Shown piece after piece: positions 56,161 through 64,000 of a stretch of DNA of 64,000 bases. Source of the stretch: Burkholderiales bacterium (lineage in GTDB: Bacteria; Pseudomonadota; Gammaproteobacteria; Burkholderiales; Nitrosomonadaceae); the NCBI GenBank assembly GCA_024235755.1, contig JACKLV010000007.1, forward strand, positions 77,306 through 141,305, written 5' to 3'. Each line of letters begins with the position of its first letter. Positions within the stretch are counted from its first letter, which is position 1. The notes beneath the pieces were generated by a model. It worked only from the letters and a program-made list of their open reading frames with translations, was not told the origin of the DNA and did not search any database. Position numbers and translations under genes: made by a program.

Positions 56161-59100
56161 TTAATCTATCCTTCCTGTCTTCGCTGCATTCCTGGCGGGC
56201 TTATAATGCAAGTCATTTGTTTTTTTCTGCGCATATTCTCGCCAGTGCAACGCTGATCGCGGCGTCTCATGCTTGGATACGAACCATGAAAAAAACAATG
56301 GCACAAAGACAGTGGCGACAAATGCAGCCAGAATCATGCCGCCAAACACGCCTGTCCCCATGGATTGCCGTGCAGCCGAACCCGCTCCGGAGGCGATCAC
56401 CAATGGCACCACACCCAGGATAAACGCCATTGAAGTCATTACGATTGGACGAAAGCGCAAATGCGCGGACTCTAACGCCGCACGTTTGGCGTCCATACCC
56501 TCTTTCATTTTCTGGTTGGCGAATTCGACCAATAATATCGCATTTTTAGCCGCCAATCCGATCAACGTCACCATACCGATCTGAAAATAAATATCGTTGG
56601 GCATATCCCGCAACAGTACAGCGATCAGCGCACCAGCCATTGCAAACGGCACCGCCATAATCACCGCCAGCGGCAACGCCCAGGTTTCAAATTGCGCCGC
56701 CAATATCAAAAACACCATGATAATCGCCAAGCTGAACGCAAACACCGCTGCCGCACCGGTTCTTTTCTCTTGAAAGTCCTTGCCCGTCCATGCGATTTGA
56801 TAACCATCCGGCAGAACACGAGCGGCCACCTGCTCGATCAGGTTAATCGTCTCGCCCGAACTCAAACCCGGCACCCCACTGCCAATAACCTTGGCTGACA
56901 ATAGACCGTTAAAGCGCTCCAGCTGTTCCGCGCCGATGATATGTTTGATTTGCACCAGCGCTGACAACGGCACCATCAACCCTGAATCCGAACGTACATA
57001 GACTTTGCCGATGTCTTCCGGTTTCATACGGTAAGCCGCTTCCGCCTGCAACTGCACGCGGTAGGTACGTCCCGCCCGGTTGAAGTCGTTTACATAAAGC
57101 GACCCCATTGTACTCTGCAGCGTCTCGTATATATGCGCAATGGCAACACCCTGGGAGACCGCCTTGGCCTCATCGACTGACACATAAAACTGCGGTACTT
57201 TGGAACGGTAAAACGTATTGGCCGTTGCCAACTTGGGTTCCTGCTTTAATGCCCGCATAAAATCGTCCACAACCTTGGCAAGCTGCTGCGGATCCGTGTT
57301 CGTTCTGCTTTGTACGTACAACTCGAAGCCGCCAGTGCTGCCCAATCCACGGATTGCGGGCGGATTGAATGCCACGGCCATACCGTCGGTCTGTTGCGCA
57401 CCCACGGCAAATAATTGATTGACCAGATCATCGGCGGTCGTTTCCCGTTCGGACCAGTCCTTCAGTCGCGCAAATACAGTCGCCACATTCGTTTTATTGC
57501 CGCCACCGATAAAATCCAGGCCGTTTACCGCGAACTGAAAAGCAATGTCCGGGTTTTTCGCAATTTCGGCACGAATCGCATCGCTCGTGGCAATTGTGCG
57601 CGACAGTGCGGCGCTGTCCGGCAGAATCACCGCAGCAATCACGTAACCTTGGTCTTCCGAAGGCACGAGACTGCCCGGTATGATTTTTAACAAAAAACTC
57701 ACACCCCCTATAAAGGCAATAAACACCAGCACGCTGACCAGAACACGCCGTATTGCGGCATCGACCATACTGACGTAAAAATTGCGCAACCGGTCAAATA
57801 CACGATTGAACCAGTCAAAAAAGGCGGCGCGCCGCTGAGTAGAATGCAACAGCATGGCGCACAAGGTCGGGGTCAGTGTCAATGCGACAACTCCTGAAAT
57901 CACACCGGCCACGGCGACAGTCACGGCAAACTGACGGTACAGCTCGCCAGCCATGCCGCCCAGAAATGCAACCGGCACAAAAACCGCCACCAGAACCAGC
58001 GTCATCGCAACCACCGCGCTGGAAACCTGTTGCATGGCTTTGATTGCCGCATTAATGGGCGTCAGCTTTTCTTCGGAAATCAGCCGTTCGATATTTTCCA
58101 ATACGACGATGGCATCATCGACCACAATACCGATCGACAACACCATCGCAAACAACGTCATAGTATTGATCGAATAGCCCAGCAGCCATAACCCTGCAAA
58201 TGTGCCGATGAGAGAAATAGGCACGGCAATAATCGGGATAATCGTTGCGCGCCAGCTCTGCAAAAAAATATAGACGACCAGTACAACCAGCAGCATTGCT
58301 TCCAGCAGTGTTTTGACAACCTCCCAAATCGATGCCTTGACAAATTCGCTGGTGTCATACGGCAGGACATAATGCATGCCGTCCGGAAATGTTGGCTGCA
58401 GCGCCGCCATTTTGGATTTGATCGCGGACGCCGTATCCAGTGCATTCGCGCCGGTTTGTAGAAAAATCCCGATACCGACGCCCGGTGCGCCGTTTAAAAG
58501 GTTTTGGATATTATATTCCTGCGCACCCAGTTCGATACGCGCAACGTCTTTCAGATACAACACGCCGCGCTGGCCGTCGGCGCGCAAAATAATATTGCCG
58601 AAATCTTCTGTTTCAATCAGCCTGCCTTTGGCAGTCACGGTATACACCAGTTGCTGATCCGCGAGCGCCGGTTCCTGGCCGATTTTACCGGCCGCATACT
58701 GCGCGTTCTGCGCACGGATTGCAGCGGCAATATCGCTGGTGGTGATACCCAGTTGCGCCATTCTGTCAGGTTGCAGCCAGATACGCATGGAATAGTCCTG
58801 CGACCCAAAAATACGCGCCTCTCCGACGCCCCCCGTGCGCTTGAGCTCATCCAGAAAATGATTGGTAATATAATTGCTCAGAAATAACGGCGAGTGTGCT
58901 TCGTTCGTTGATGTAACAGCGAATACCAGCAGCAGATCATTGGCGCGTTTCTGTATGGTGATACCCGAACGCCTGACTTCGTCGGGCAGGCGCGGCAGGG
59001 CAATATTGACCCGGTTGCTGATATTGAACGTCGCAAGGTCGATATCCGTACCGATTTCGAAAGTAACGGTTATGGTCAGCTGACCGCTTGAATCCGCGCT

Positions 59101-59340
59101 CGAATTGAAATACAGCAAATCATCGACGCCGCTCAACTGTTCCTCGATCGGAGCGGCTACCGTTTTAATCAACGTCTCTGCGCTGGCACCGGGAAACCTC
59201 GCCGTTACCTGAACAACAGGCGGCGTAATCTGAGGATATTGCGCGATCGGTAACTGAAACGCTGCGGCGATACCGGCGAGCACGATAATAATCGACAACA
59301 CCGACGCGAAGATAGGGCGTGTAATAAAAAACTTGGTCAT
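56161..59340 (-). CDS. RND efflux inner-membrane pump (HAE1 type)
   Basis: 1059 residues, twelve membrane helices. It starts MTKFFITRPIFASVLSII with the porter domain IAQYPQITPPVVQV, and helix 4 has the proton relay GIVVDDAIVVLENIERL. The pattern is that of AcrB/MexF hydrophobe pumps. It exports drugs or solvents across both membranes together with the adaptor 54 bases upstream. No outer-membrane channel gene is adjacent, so a channel from elsewhere is needed. Confidence 0.95.
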   Translation of the reverse strand: MTKFFITRPIFASVLSIIIVLAGIAAAFQLPIAQYPQITPPVVQVTARFPGASAETLIKTVAAPIEEQLSGVDDLLYFNSSADSSGQLTITVTFEIGTDIDLATFNISNRVNIALPRLPDEVRRSGITIQKRANDLLLVFAVTSTNEAHSPLFLSNYITNHFLDELKRTGGVGEARIFGSQDYSMRIWLQPDRMAQLGITTSDIAAAIRAQNAQYAAGKIGQEPALADQQLVYTVTAKGRLIETEDFGNIILRADGQRGVLYLKDVARIELGAQEYNIQNLLNGAPGVGIGIFLQTGANALDTASAIKSKMAALQPTFPDGMHYVLPYDTSEFVKASIWEVVKTLLEAMLLVVLVVYIFLQSWRATIIPIIAVPISLIGTFAGLWLLGYSINTMTLFAMVLSIGIVVDDAIVVLENIERLISEEKLTPINAAIKAMQQVSSAVVAMTLVLVAVFVPVAFLGGMAGELYRQFAVTVAVAGVISGVVALTLTPTLCAMLLHSTQRRAAFFDWFNRVFDRLRNFYVSMVDAAIRRVLVSVLVFIAFIGGVSFLLKIIPGSLVPSEDQGYVIAAVILPDSAALSRTIATSDAIRAEIAKNPDIAFQFAVNGLDFIGGGNKTNVATVFARLKDWSERETTADDLVNQLFAVGAQQTDGMAVAFNPPAIRGLGSTGGFELYVQSRTNTDPQQLAKVVDDFMRALKQEPKLATANTFYRSKVPQFYVSVDEAKAVSQGVAIAHIYETLQSTMGSLYVNDFNRAGRTYRVQLQAEAAYRMKPEDIGKVYVRSDSGLMVPLSALVQIKHIIGAEQLERFNGLLSAKVIGSGVPGLSSGETINLIEQVAARVLPDGYQIAWTGKDFQEKRTGAAAVFAFSLAIIMVFLILAAQFETWALPLAVIMAVPFAMAGALIAVLLRDMPNDIYFQIGMVTLIGLAAKNAILLVEFANQKMKEGMDAKRAALESAHLRFRPIVMTSMAFILGVVPLVIASGAGSAARQSMGTGVFGGMILAAFVATVFVPLFFSWFVSKHETPRSALHWREYAQKKTNDLHYKPARNAAKTGRID

Positions 59341-59394
59341 TTTGTCTTAAGATCGTTTATGCCGCATATACTTTGACTATGACTATGGCAATAC

Positions 59395-60534
59395 TCATTT
59401 ATGTCCGAAAGACAAAACTTCTGAAGCATCCTGCAATTCAGGATTGACCGTCATGCCGGGGCTCAACCGGATCAGGTTATTAACTATAACCCGGTCGCCC
59501 GCCTGCAGACCATCCAGAATAATCCAGTCCTTGCCGATCCATTCGCCAACAGTAATCTGACGCGCGGCAATGACATTATCATGATCGATTACATAAACAT
59601 ACCGTCCCAAATCGGACGTCATCACGGCCACTTGCGGCAACAGAAATACATCGTCGGTTTGACCTGACACTACGCGAACACGAACAAACTTTCCGGGCAG
59701 TAATCTGCGATCCGGGTTTTCAAATGTCGCCCTGAGTTGCTGCGTACCGATCAGCGGATCAATTTCGCTCGCTGCAAAATTGATAGTACCGCGAACAGAA
59801 TATTCGGAACCGTCGGGCAAAACCAGGATGACCTCTTCTACATTATCTTCGTTAAGCCGACCGTTAAAGCGGGCAAGCTCGTTATCGGAAAAACTGAACC
59901 GCACCCAAATAGGTGATATCTGCGTCATTGTAGTCAATACACTGCTGTTTGCAGCCACCAGCGCTCCTTCGGAAATCTGTGAACGCCCTGTAATCCCGTC
60001 AATTGGCGCCTTGACCGTTGCATAGGACAAATCGAGCTCAGCCTGTTGTACACGTGCTTTCAAAGCATGTAATGCGGCTTCAGTGATCATCAGATCAGCA
60101 ACGGCATTATCGTATGAACGCTGACTGACAAAGTTTTCAGCGACCAGTTTTTCCTGCCGTTCCTTTTCTGTTTTGGCTTTCATCGCCCGTATGCTCTGTT
60201 CAAGGAATTCTGCCTGAACTTCGGCCAGGTTTTTCCGGAAAGGCTCCGGATCGATCAGATACAGCGGCTCACCGGCTTTAACCGCCAAACCTTCATGATA
60301 ATAGCGTTTCAGCACAATCCCCCCGACTCTGGGGCGAATTTCAATTTCTTTGGCACCTTCTGTCTGAGCAATGGTTTCCGCACTCAGGCGTAAATTGACC
60401 GGCTGTACTTGCAGTATGCCGACAGTCAGGTTTTCCGTTGGTATTGCACGTTCAGCAGGATCACTGCTACAAGCAAGTAACAACAGCAAAACAGCGAACG
60501 CCAAGACTGAAACATAAATTGTTCTCATCATCAA
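59395..60534 (-). CDS. RND efflux periplasmic adaptor (membrane fusion) lipoprotein
   Basis: 379 residues. The signal peptide ends LLAC (lipobox). RND-type adaptor parts are ordered: IEIRPRVGGIVLKRYYHEG (lipoyl half), a helical hairpin (about 100-165, ARVQQAELDLSYA), a second lipoyl half KAPIDGITGRSQISEGALV and beta barrel with RLLPGKFVRVRV. It links the pump to an outer-membrane channel. Divergent from the copper oxidase operon; no repressor gene adjoins. Confidence 0.95.
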   Translation of the reverse strand: MMMRTIYVSVLAFAVLLLLLACSSDPAERAIPTENLTVGILQVQPVNLRLSAETIAQTEGAKEIEIRPRVGGIVLKRYYHEGLAVKAGEPLYLIDPEPFRKNLAEVQAEFLEQSIRAMKAKTEKERQEKLVAENFVSQRSYDNAVADLMITEAALHALKARVQQAELDLSYATVKAPIDGITGRSQISEGALVAANSSVLTTMTQISPIWVRFSFSDNELARFNGRLNEDNVEEVILVLPDGSEYSVRGTINFAASEIDPLIGTQQLRATFENPDRRLLPGKFVRVRVVSGQTDDVFLLPQVAVMTSDLGRYVYVIDHDNVIAARQITVGEWIGKDWIILDGLQAGDRVIVNNLIRLSPGMTVNPELQDASEVLSFGHK

Positions 60535-60945
60535 TGATTTGTATTTCGATTGCTATGAATACAACGCACAGCGACATCGTTTCTGAAATTGCACACGAAA
60601 CTGCTCGGCAAAAACACATCGGTGGCCGGCGACGTTTTAAGAAAAGCTTACATGGCCCTATGGGTTCTGTATAATAAATAAATTGCACCGGCAATGGACA
60701 ATAGCCTTTGCACGTACGGGTGCACACAATATCAAATTTCTGCAACAAAATGATACAAATTAAACTTATTTTTTAAAAACCTTTTAATAAATAGGGAATC
60801 CAAAGACTGGATTAAGAGGGAATCCAAAGAATTTTTTAACAATCGATGCACCTGGTAAAAAACACTACTTGTTCTGGGTTAACGTCGATTAATTGAATTA
60901 TAACTATTGTTAGATAAAATTAACTCAAAAGAAGGTGCGTAAAAA
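60535..60945. promoter_or_regulatory. Divergent promoter region between RND and copper operons
   Basis: 411 bases. The notable sign is the 14-bp direct repeat AGGGAATCCAAAGA at 60793-60806 and 60817-60830, with a start-to-start spacing of 24 bases (about two helical turns). It lies about 115 bases upstream of the multicopper oxidase start, preceded by GAAGGTG. The repeat may bind a regulator of the copper genes, the pump, or both. Confidence 0.6.
60793..60830. repeat. Duplicated 14-bp motif
   Basis: Two perfect copies of AGGGAATCCAAAGA, 24 bases apart start to start, in the divergent promoter region. The exact identity over 14 bases makes chance unlikely; role inferred. Confidence 0.7.
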
Positions 60946-62670
60946 ATGCCGACCCGTTATTTTATGGCCATTCTGGCAGCCTGCAGCATTGCTTTATCTG
61001 CGAATGCGCAGGCCTCACTGAAGTTGCCTGAAACTGTAAAAGTCAACCCTGCAGCACTGGACATGGAACCCATGTGCGATCCCAAAATTTCCCCGGCCTG
61101 GCGAAAAGCGCAAGTCATCGAGGGGGTTAAAATCGAAGCCTCCGATGTTTGCAGCCCGGATAATCCGCATTTAATCGCGGCCGCCGTTAAAGGAACAAAC
61201 AATATTTCCATGAGCACGTTAATGGAAACCGGTTTGTCGCCCGACGCAATCATTAAAACTGATGATATAGATGGCGATGGCGACCCGGATCGCATTACGA
61301 TTAAACTCGAGGTCATTGAATTGAATGGACGCACGCCCGATTTTGAAGGCGTCATTCCAACGTACGACATAGCGCCGGGTATTCAACCGGGCGCATGGGT
61401 TTTTGCACCCAAAACAAGCGGCATGTCGACGGAAAATTTTGAGAGCATCAGAGCCAATTCCTTACTGCGACTACCATCGCCAGTAATCCGCGTCGAAGTT
61501 GGCGATATTGTTCAAATCGTTCTGGAAAATACCCATTATTTTCCGCACACCATCCATCTGCATGGTGTAGATCATCCTTTTTCTCATCATGAATATGGCG
61601 GAGGAAAATACGGTAACGACGGCGTCCCTCAAACCAGTGAAATCAACCTGATGCCCGGTGAAAGACGCGTCTACGAATTTCAGCCGCGCCAGGCAGGCAC
61701 GATGTTCTACCACTGTCATGTTCAAACACATACACATCTGGCCATGGGGCTTGCCGGCATGATTATCATTGAAGAAAACCGGCCGAACAACTGGCTGCAG
61801 ACACTGAATGTCGGCGCAGGACATGTAAGACACCCTTCAGTGGCGGTCAAAGAGCAGTTCGATAAGGAATACGACCTGCATTATCATGCCATGGACAAGG
61901 AACTAACCAGCATCATTCAAAAATACAACGATCCCCGGCTGATTGCGCGCGACATGAACCGACGCTACGATCTGACGGATGCCACCGAGGATTATTACAC
62001 ACTGAATGGACTATCCTTTCCTTATACCTTGAGAGAGTCCATGATTGTTGTCGAGCCCGACCAGAAAATCAAACTACGTATGCTCAACAGCGGTGGTGAA
62101 TTCATTGCAATCCATACGCACGGTCACAAAGCAACCATTACGCATTATGACGGCATTGAGCAAAACCCTGTCGCTCAGATCACGCGTGATGTTTTTGATA
62201 TGGCCCCTGCCCAGCGGCTGGATCTGGTACTGAAGACAGTAAACGATGGGTTACATAGTTATGGATCCGGTGCGTGGCTTTTTCACGATCACCGTGAAAA
62301 AGGCATCACAACCGATGGCATGAGCGAAGGCGGCAGTATGAGTATGATCGCGTATAAATCGTATCTTGATGAGACCGGTCTGCCCAAGGTCGCGCACGGC
62401 ATCGATTTATCGGTCTACTTTACCAAAGAATACTACCAGCGCAGGCTGCCAATCTGGCAGGATCTGGATGAAACCGGCAGTTTGGGCGCACCGGGCGTCC
62501 GTTCAGGTATCGATCCGGAAACACAGCAGACCGTGATCAATCTGATAATTGGATTTGTTTTCGGCCTGTTGATTTATTTAGCCATCGCCAGAAAACAGCA
62601 AGTCAGGGGAGCCATGACAGGTATTTTCAGCAAGCTCAAAGGCTCTAAAGGGAGTAACGCCAATGATTAA
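60946..62670 (+). CDS. Membrane-anchored multicopper oxidase
   Basis: 574 residues with a signal peptide (ending ANAQA, about 22). The N-terminal 170 residues have no clear copper motif; they include an Asp-rich DDIDGDGDPD loop. Copper ligands are HLHG (His204, His206), HCHVQTHTHLAM (His256-Cys257-His258, His262, Met267), HTHGH (His390, His392, His394) and FHDH (His447, His449). The type 1 Cys sits in the first cupredoxin domain, not the last, matching type B two-domain oxidases. One membrane helix (about 525-545) and a basic tail follow. It overlaps the cupredoxin gene; both probably oxidise or bind periplasmic Cu(I). Confidence 0.88.
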   Translation: MPTRYFMAILAACSIALSANAQASLKLPETVKVNPAALDMEPMCDPKISPAWRKAQVIEGVKIEASDVCSPDNPHLIAAAVKGTNNISMSTLMETGLSPDAIIKTDDIDGDGDPDRITIKLEVIELNGRTPDFEGVIPTYDIAPGIQPGAWVFAPKTSGMSTENFESIRANSLLRLPSPVIRVEVGDIVQIVLENTHYFPHTIHLHGVDHPFSHHEYGGGKYGNDGVPQTSEINLMPGERRVYEFQPRQAGTMFYHCHVQTHTHLAMGLAGMIIIEENRPNNWLQTLNVGAGHVRHPSVAVKEQFDKEYDLHYHAMDKELTSIIQKYNDPRLIARDMNRRYDLTDATEDYYTLNGLSFPYTLRESMIVVEPDQKIKLRMLNSGGEFIAIHTHGHKATITHYDGIEQNPVAQITRDVFDMAPAQRLDLVLKTVNDGLHSYGSGAWLFHDHREKGITTDGMSEGGSMSMIAYKSYLDETGLPKVAHGIDLSVYFTKEYYQRRLPIWQDLDETGSLGAPGVRSGIDPETQQTVINLIIGFVFGLLIYLAIARKQQVRGAMTGIFSKLKGSKGSNAND

Positions 62671-63700
62671 GCAGTTTATTAGTGTATTAATTTGCACCTT
62701 TGCATTCAGCGTTTACGCGTTTGCACAAGAAAATACCGATCACAGTCAGCATGAAGGTATGCAGCACGACGGGCATAGCGATCATGATATGGATCACGGC
62801 GATCATACTGACCACAGTGCCCATGATCACAGCGGACACGATATGGACCACAGCGCTCATGATCACAGCAAGCATGAGATGGATCACAGCGGTCATGATC
62901 ATAGCGGCATGACGCATGGCGACGGTCATACGATGGATGCGCCGGGCGACCATACGATGTTGCATGGCGAAGATGACGCACATGCGGAGCATCACGGCGA
63001 CCACCACCACCATCATGACGGCCATATCATGGATCATGAGGGCACGCATATTATGGGGCAGAATTTTGACAAACTGCCGAGCAGTTGCACCAGTATTTCA
63101 GAGGAAATTGAAATCACCGTTCGTGCCAGCACCAAATATGCCAAAAAATTCCCTGGCACCACTTTTGCCTTCGACCAGCAGGAATGGCGCGTCAAACCCT
63201 GTTCCAAAATCACTTGGCATTTTATTAATGAAGATAATATTCGCCATCAGTTCATGATGCACGGGTTGCCGCGCTATTTATATCACCTGGGCATGTTCCA
63301 TCTGGAAAATACCGGCCCGAGAAAGGTTTCAGGCACCATGATTGTACCGGCAGCGGACGAAACGTATCTGGTGCATTGCGACATCGCTCAGCACATGGAA
63401 AAAGGCATGAAAGCACAACTCGTTGTCGGCAACGGCGGTGAGGACATTCCAAGCATTCCCGGACTGACGCCTTATGTGTTCAACGACAAATACGAAGCGG
63501 AAGATCTGCCGCAGGTCTCCAACGATGATAATGGCAAAAAAAAGGGTTCCTTGTCGAAGCAAGCTACCGACTTTTTCAACGATAACGTTCCGGTTCCAGG
63601 CATGTCATTCATCGGATTGTTTTTTGGTCTGATCTGTGCGCCATTGTTTGTCAGAATGATCGCGCTCAGAAAGAGAAAAGCGGATGACGAAGCCGTTTGA
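62663..63700 (+). CDS. His/Asp-rich cupredoxin with membrane anchor
   Basis: 345 residues, start overlapping the oxidase's end by eight bases. A signal peptide (ending AFAQ) leads to a region (about 25-135) packed with His, Asp, Met and Ser. Its core is three 12-residue repeats HDMDHSAHDHSK-like (DHTDHSAHDHSG, HDMDHSAHDHSK, HEMDHSGHDHSG). A cupredoxin domain follows with type 1 copper ligands His195, Cys239, His244 and Met249. A membrane helix (about 310-330) and a basic tail close it. The repeats should bind many copper ions; the cupredoxin may pass electrons or copper to the oxidase (inference). Confidence 0.87.
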   Translation: MIKQFISVLICTFAFSVYAFAQENTDHSQHEGMQHDGHSDHDMDHGDHTDHSAHDHSGHDMDHSAHDHSKHEMDHSGHDHSGMTHGDGHTMDAPGDHTMLHGEDDAHAEHHGDHHHHHDGHIMDHEGTHIMGQNFDKLPSSCTSISEEIEITVRASTKYAKKFPGTTFAFDQQEWRVKPCSKITWHFINEDNIRHQFMMHGLPRYLYHLGMFHLENTGPRKVSGTMIVPAADETYLVHCDIAQHMEKGMKAQLVVGNGGEDIPSIPGLTPYVFNDKYEAEDLPQVSNDDNGKKKGSLSKQATDFFNDNVPVPGMSFIGLFFGLICAPLFVRMIALRKRKADDEAV

Positions 63701-64000
63701 TACATTCTAGTTCGCGCCCTATAACCACTCGGTAATACTTTACTCGGGCCGTTTAATAACCGCTTTATTCCGCAACCCGACGGTATCGCGATGCAAAAGG
63801 CGATACCGCCGGATTATCCGGTCTGCAATCATTCACCGTATTTTATTTTCTTCCATAAACGGCAAGCCGCCAAGCTCCTAGATTTAATACTGCCCGGATC
63901 GAGTAATCGCCTTCCATATTTTTCTAGTCATCGCCAGTCCATCAGTGAGCTATCTCCGATTCCGATTCAACCGTCAGCAACTGACATAATCTTTTTATAT
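63701..64000. other. Intergenic end of window
   Basis: 300 bases after the cupredoxin gene. A stem-loop at 63781-63808 is the only structure seen. No gene recognised. Confidence 0.5.
63781..63808 (+). terminator. Candidate terminator hairpin of copper operon
   Basis: CGGTATCGC (63781-63789) and GCGATACCG (63800-63808) form a perfect 9-bp stem around a ten-base loop, 80 bases past the cupredoxin stop. The following sequence is only loosely T-rich, so terminator function is probable but not certain. Confidence 0.5.

Noticed and set aside
62700..63260. Several alternative frames over the His/Asp-rich repeats
   Set aside because: They are shadows of the repeat-biased codons in the cupredoxin gene.
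1..64000. CRISPR array, tRNA, rRNA or integron features
   Set aside because: No spaced direct repeats, tRNA-like folds or rRNA stretches were recognised on reading both strands.

Overview
This 64 kb window is bacterial chromosome, densely coding and almost free of intact mobile elements. Gene content and protein style point to a betaproteobacterium. The best guess is Nitrosomonas or a close relative, inferred from the DUF2868/DUF3482 pair, pilC-pilD-coaE, guaB-guaA, aroK-aroB next to dgt, and the copper-protein pair at the right end. No rRNA, tRNA, CRISPR array or intact insertion sequence was seen.

Layout. 1-6550: a caspase-like protein (5' end outside the window), a CFI-box coiled-coil membrane protein and a TPR-CHAT lipoprotein in tight series, then a lipoprotein lysozyme (GH24) and a small membrane protein. 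6616-8475: an AI-2E/PerM transporter, a DUF4112 protein and a 59-residue PLDc_N protein on the minus strand. 8476-12000: a pentapeptide-repeat remnant, a PAS-PAS-GGDEF-EAL protein and a thioredoxin-fold protein without its cysteines. 12147-18821: guaB-guaA, a DUF4124 protein, a coiled-coil membrane protein, a PD40 propeller and a glutaredoxin-MauE fusion.

19014-26538 is a four-gene beta-oxidation operon (acyl-CoA dehydrogenase, thiolase, hydratase/dehydrogenase, acetyl-CoA hydrolase/transferase). 26615-32064: a RibD-C reductase, a VOC protein, BolA, a bacterioferritin-like protein, pncA-pncB and trxC. 32384-35640 is a cluster of small envelope proteins (SHOCT-like, two DUF4398, OmpA, SleB hydrolase, acidic lipoprotein). 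35971-41120: abgT, argE, rlpA, coaE and pilD; 41245-45461: pilC and the DUF3482/DUF2868 pair. 45657-50825: a glutamine amidotransferase, a YdjM-type membrane protein, a DUF4156-like protein, a secreted alpha/beta hydrolase, an acylphosphatase-like protein and an unrecognised exported protein.

51192-56082: a PhoX-like protein, a small inverted-repeat element, dgt, and aroK fused in frame to aroB. 56161-60534: an RND pump and its adaptor. 60946-63700, divergent from the pump: a membrane-anchored multicopper oxidase overlapped by a His/Asp-rich cupredoxin, very likely one copper-handling unit. The most unusual items are the envelope caspase/CFI-box/CHAT module, the copper oxidase-cupredoxin pair with a duplicated 14-bp upstream motif, the AroK-AroB fusion, and two small mobile-element relics.
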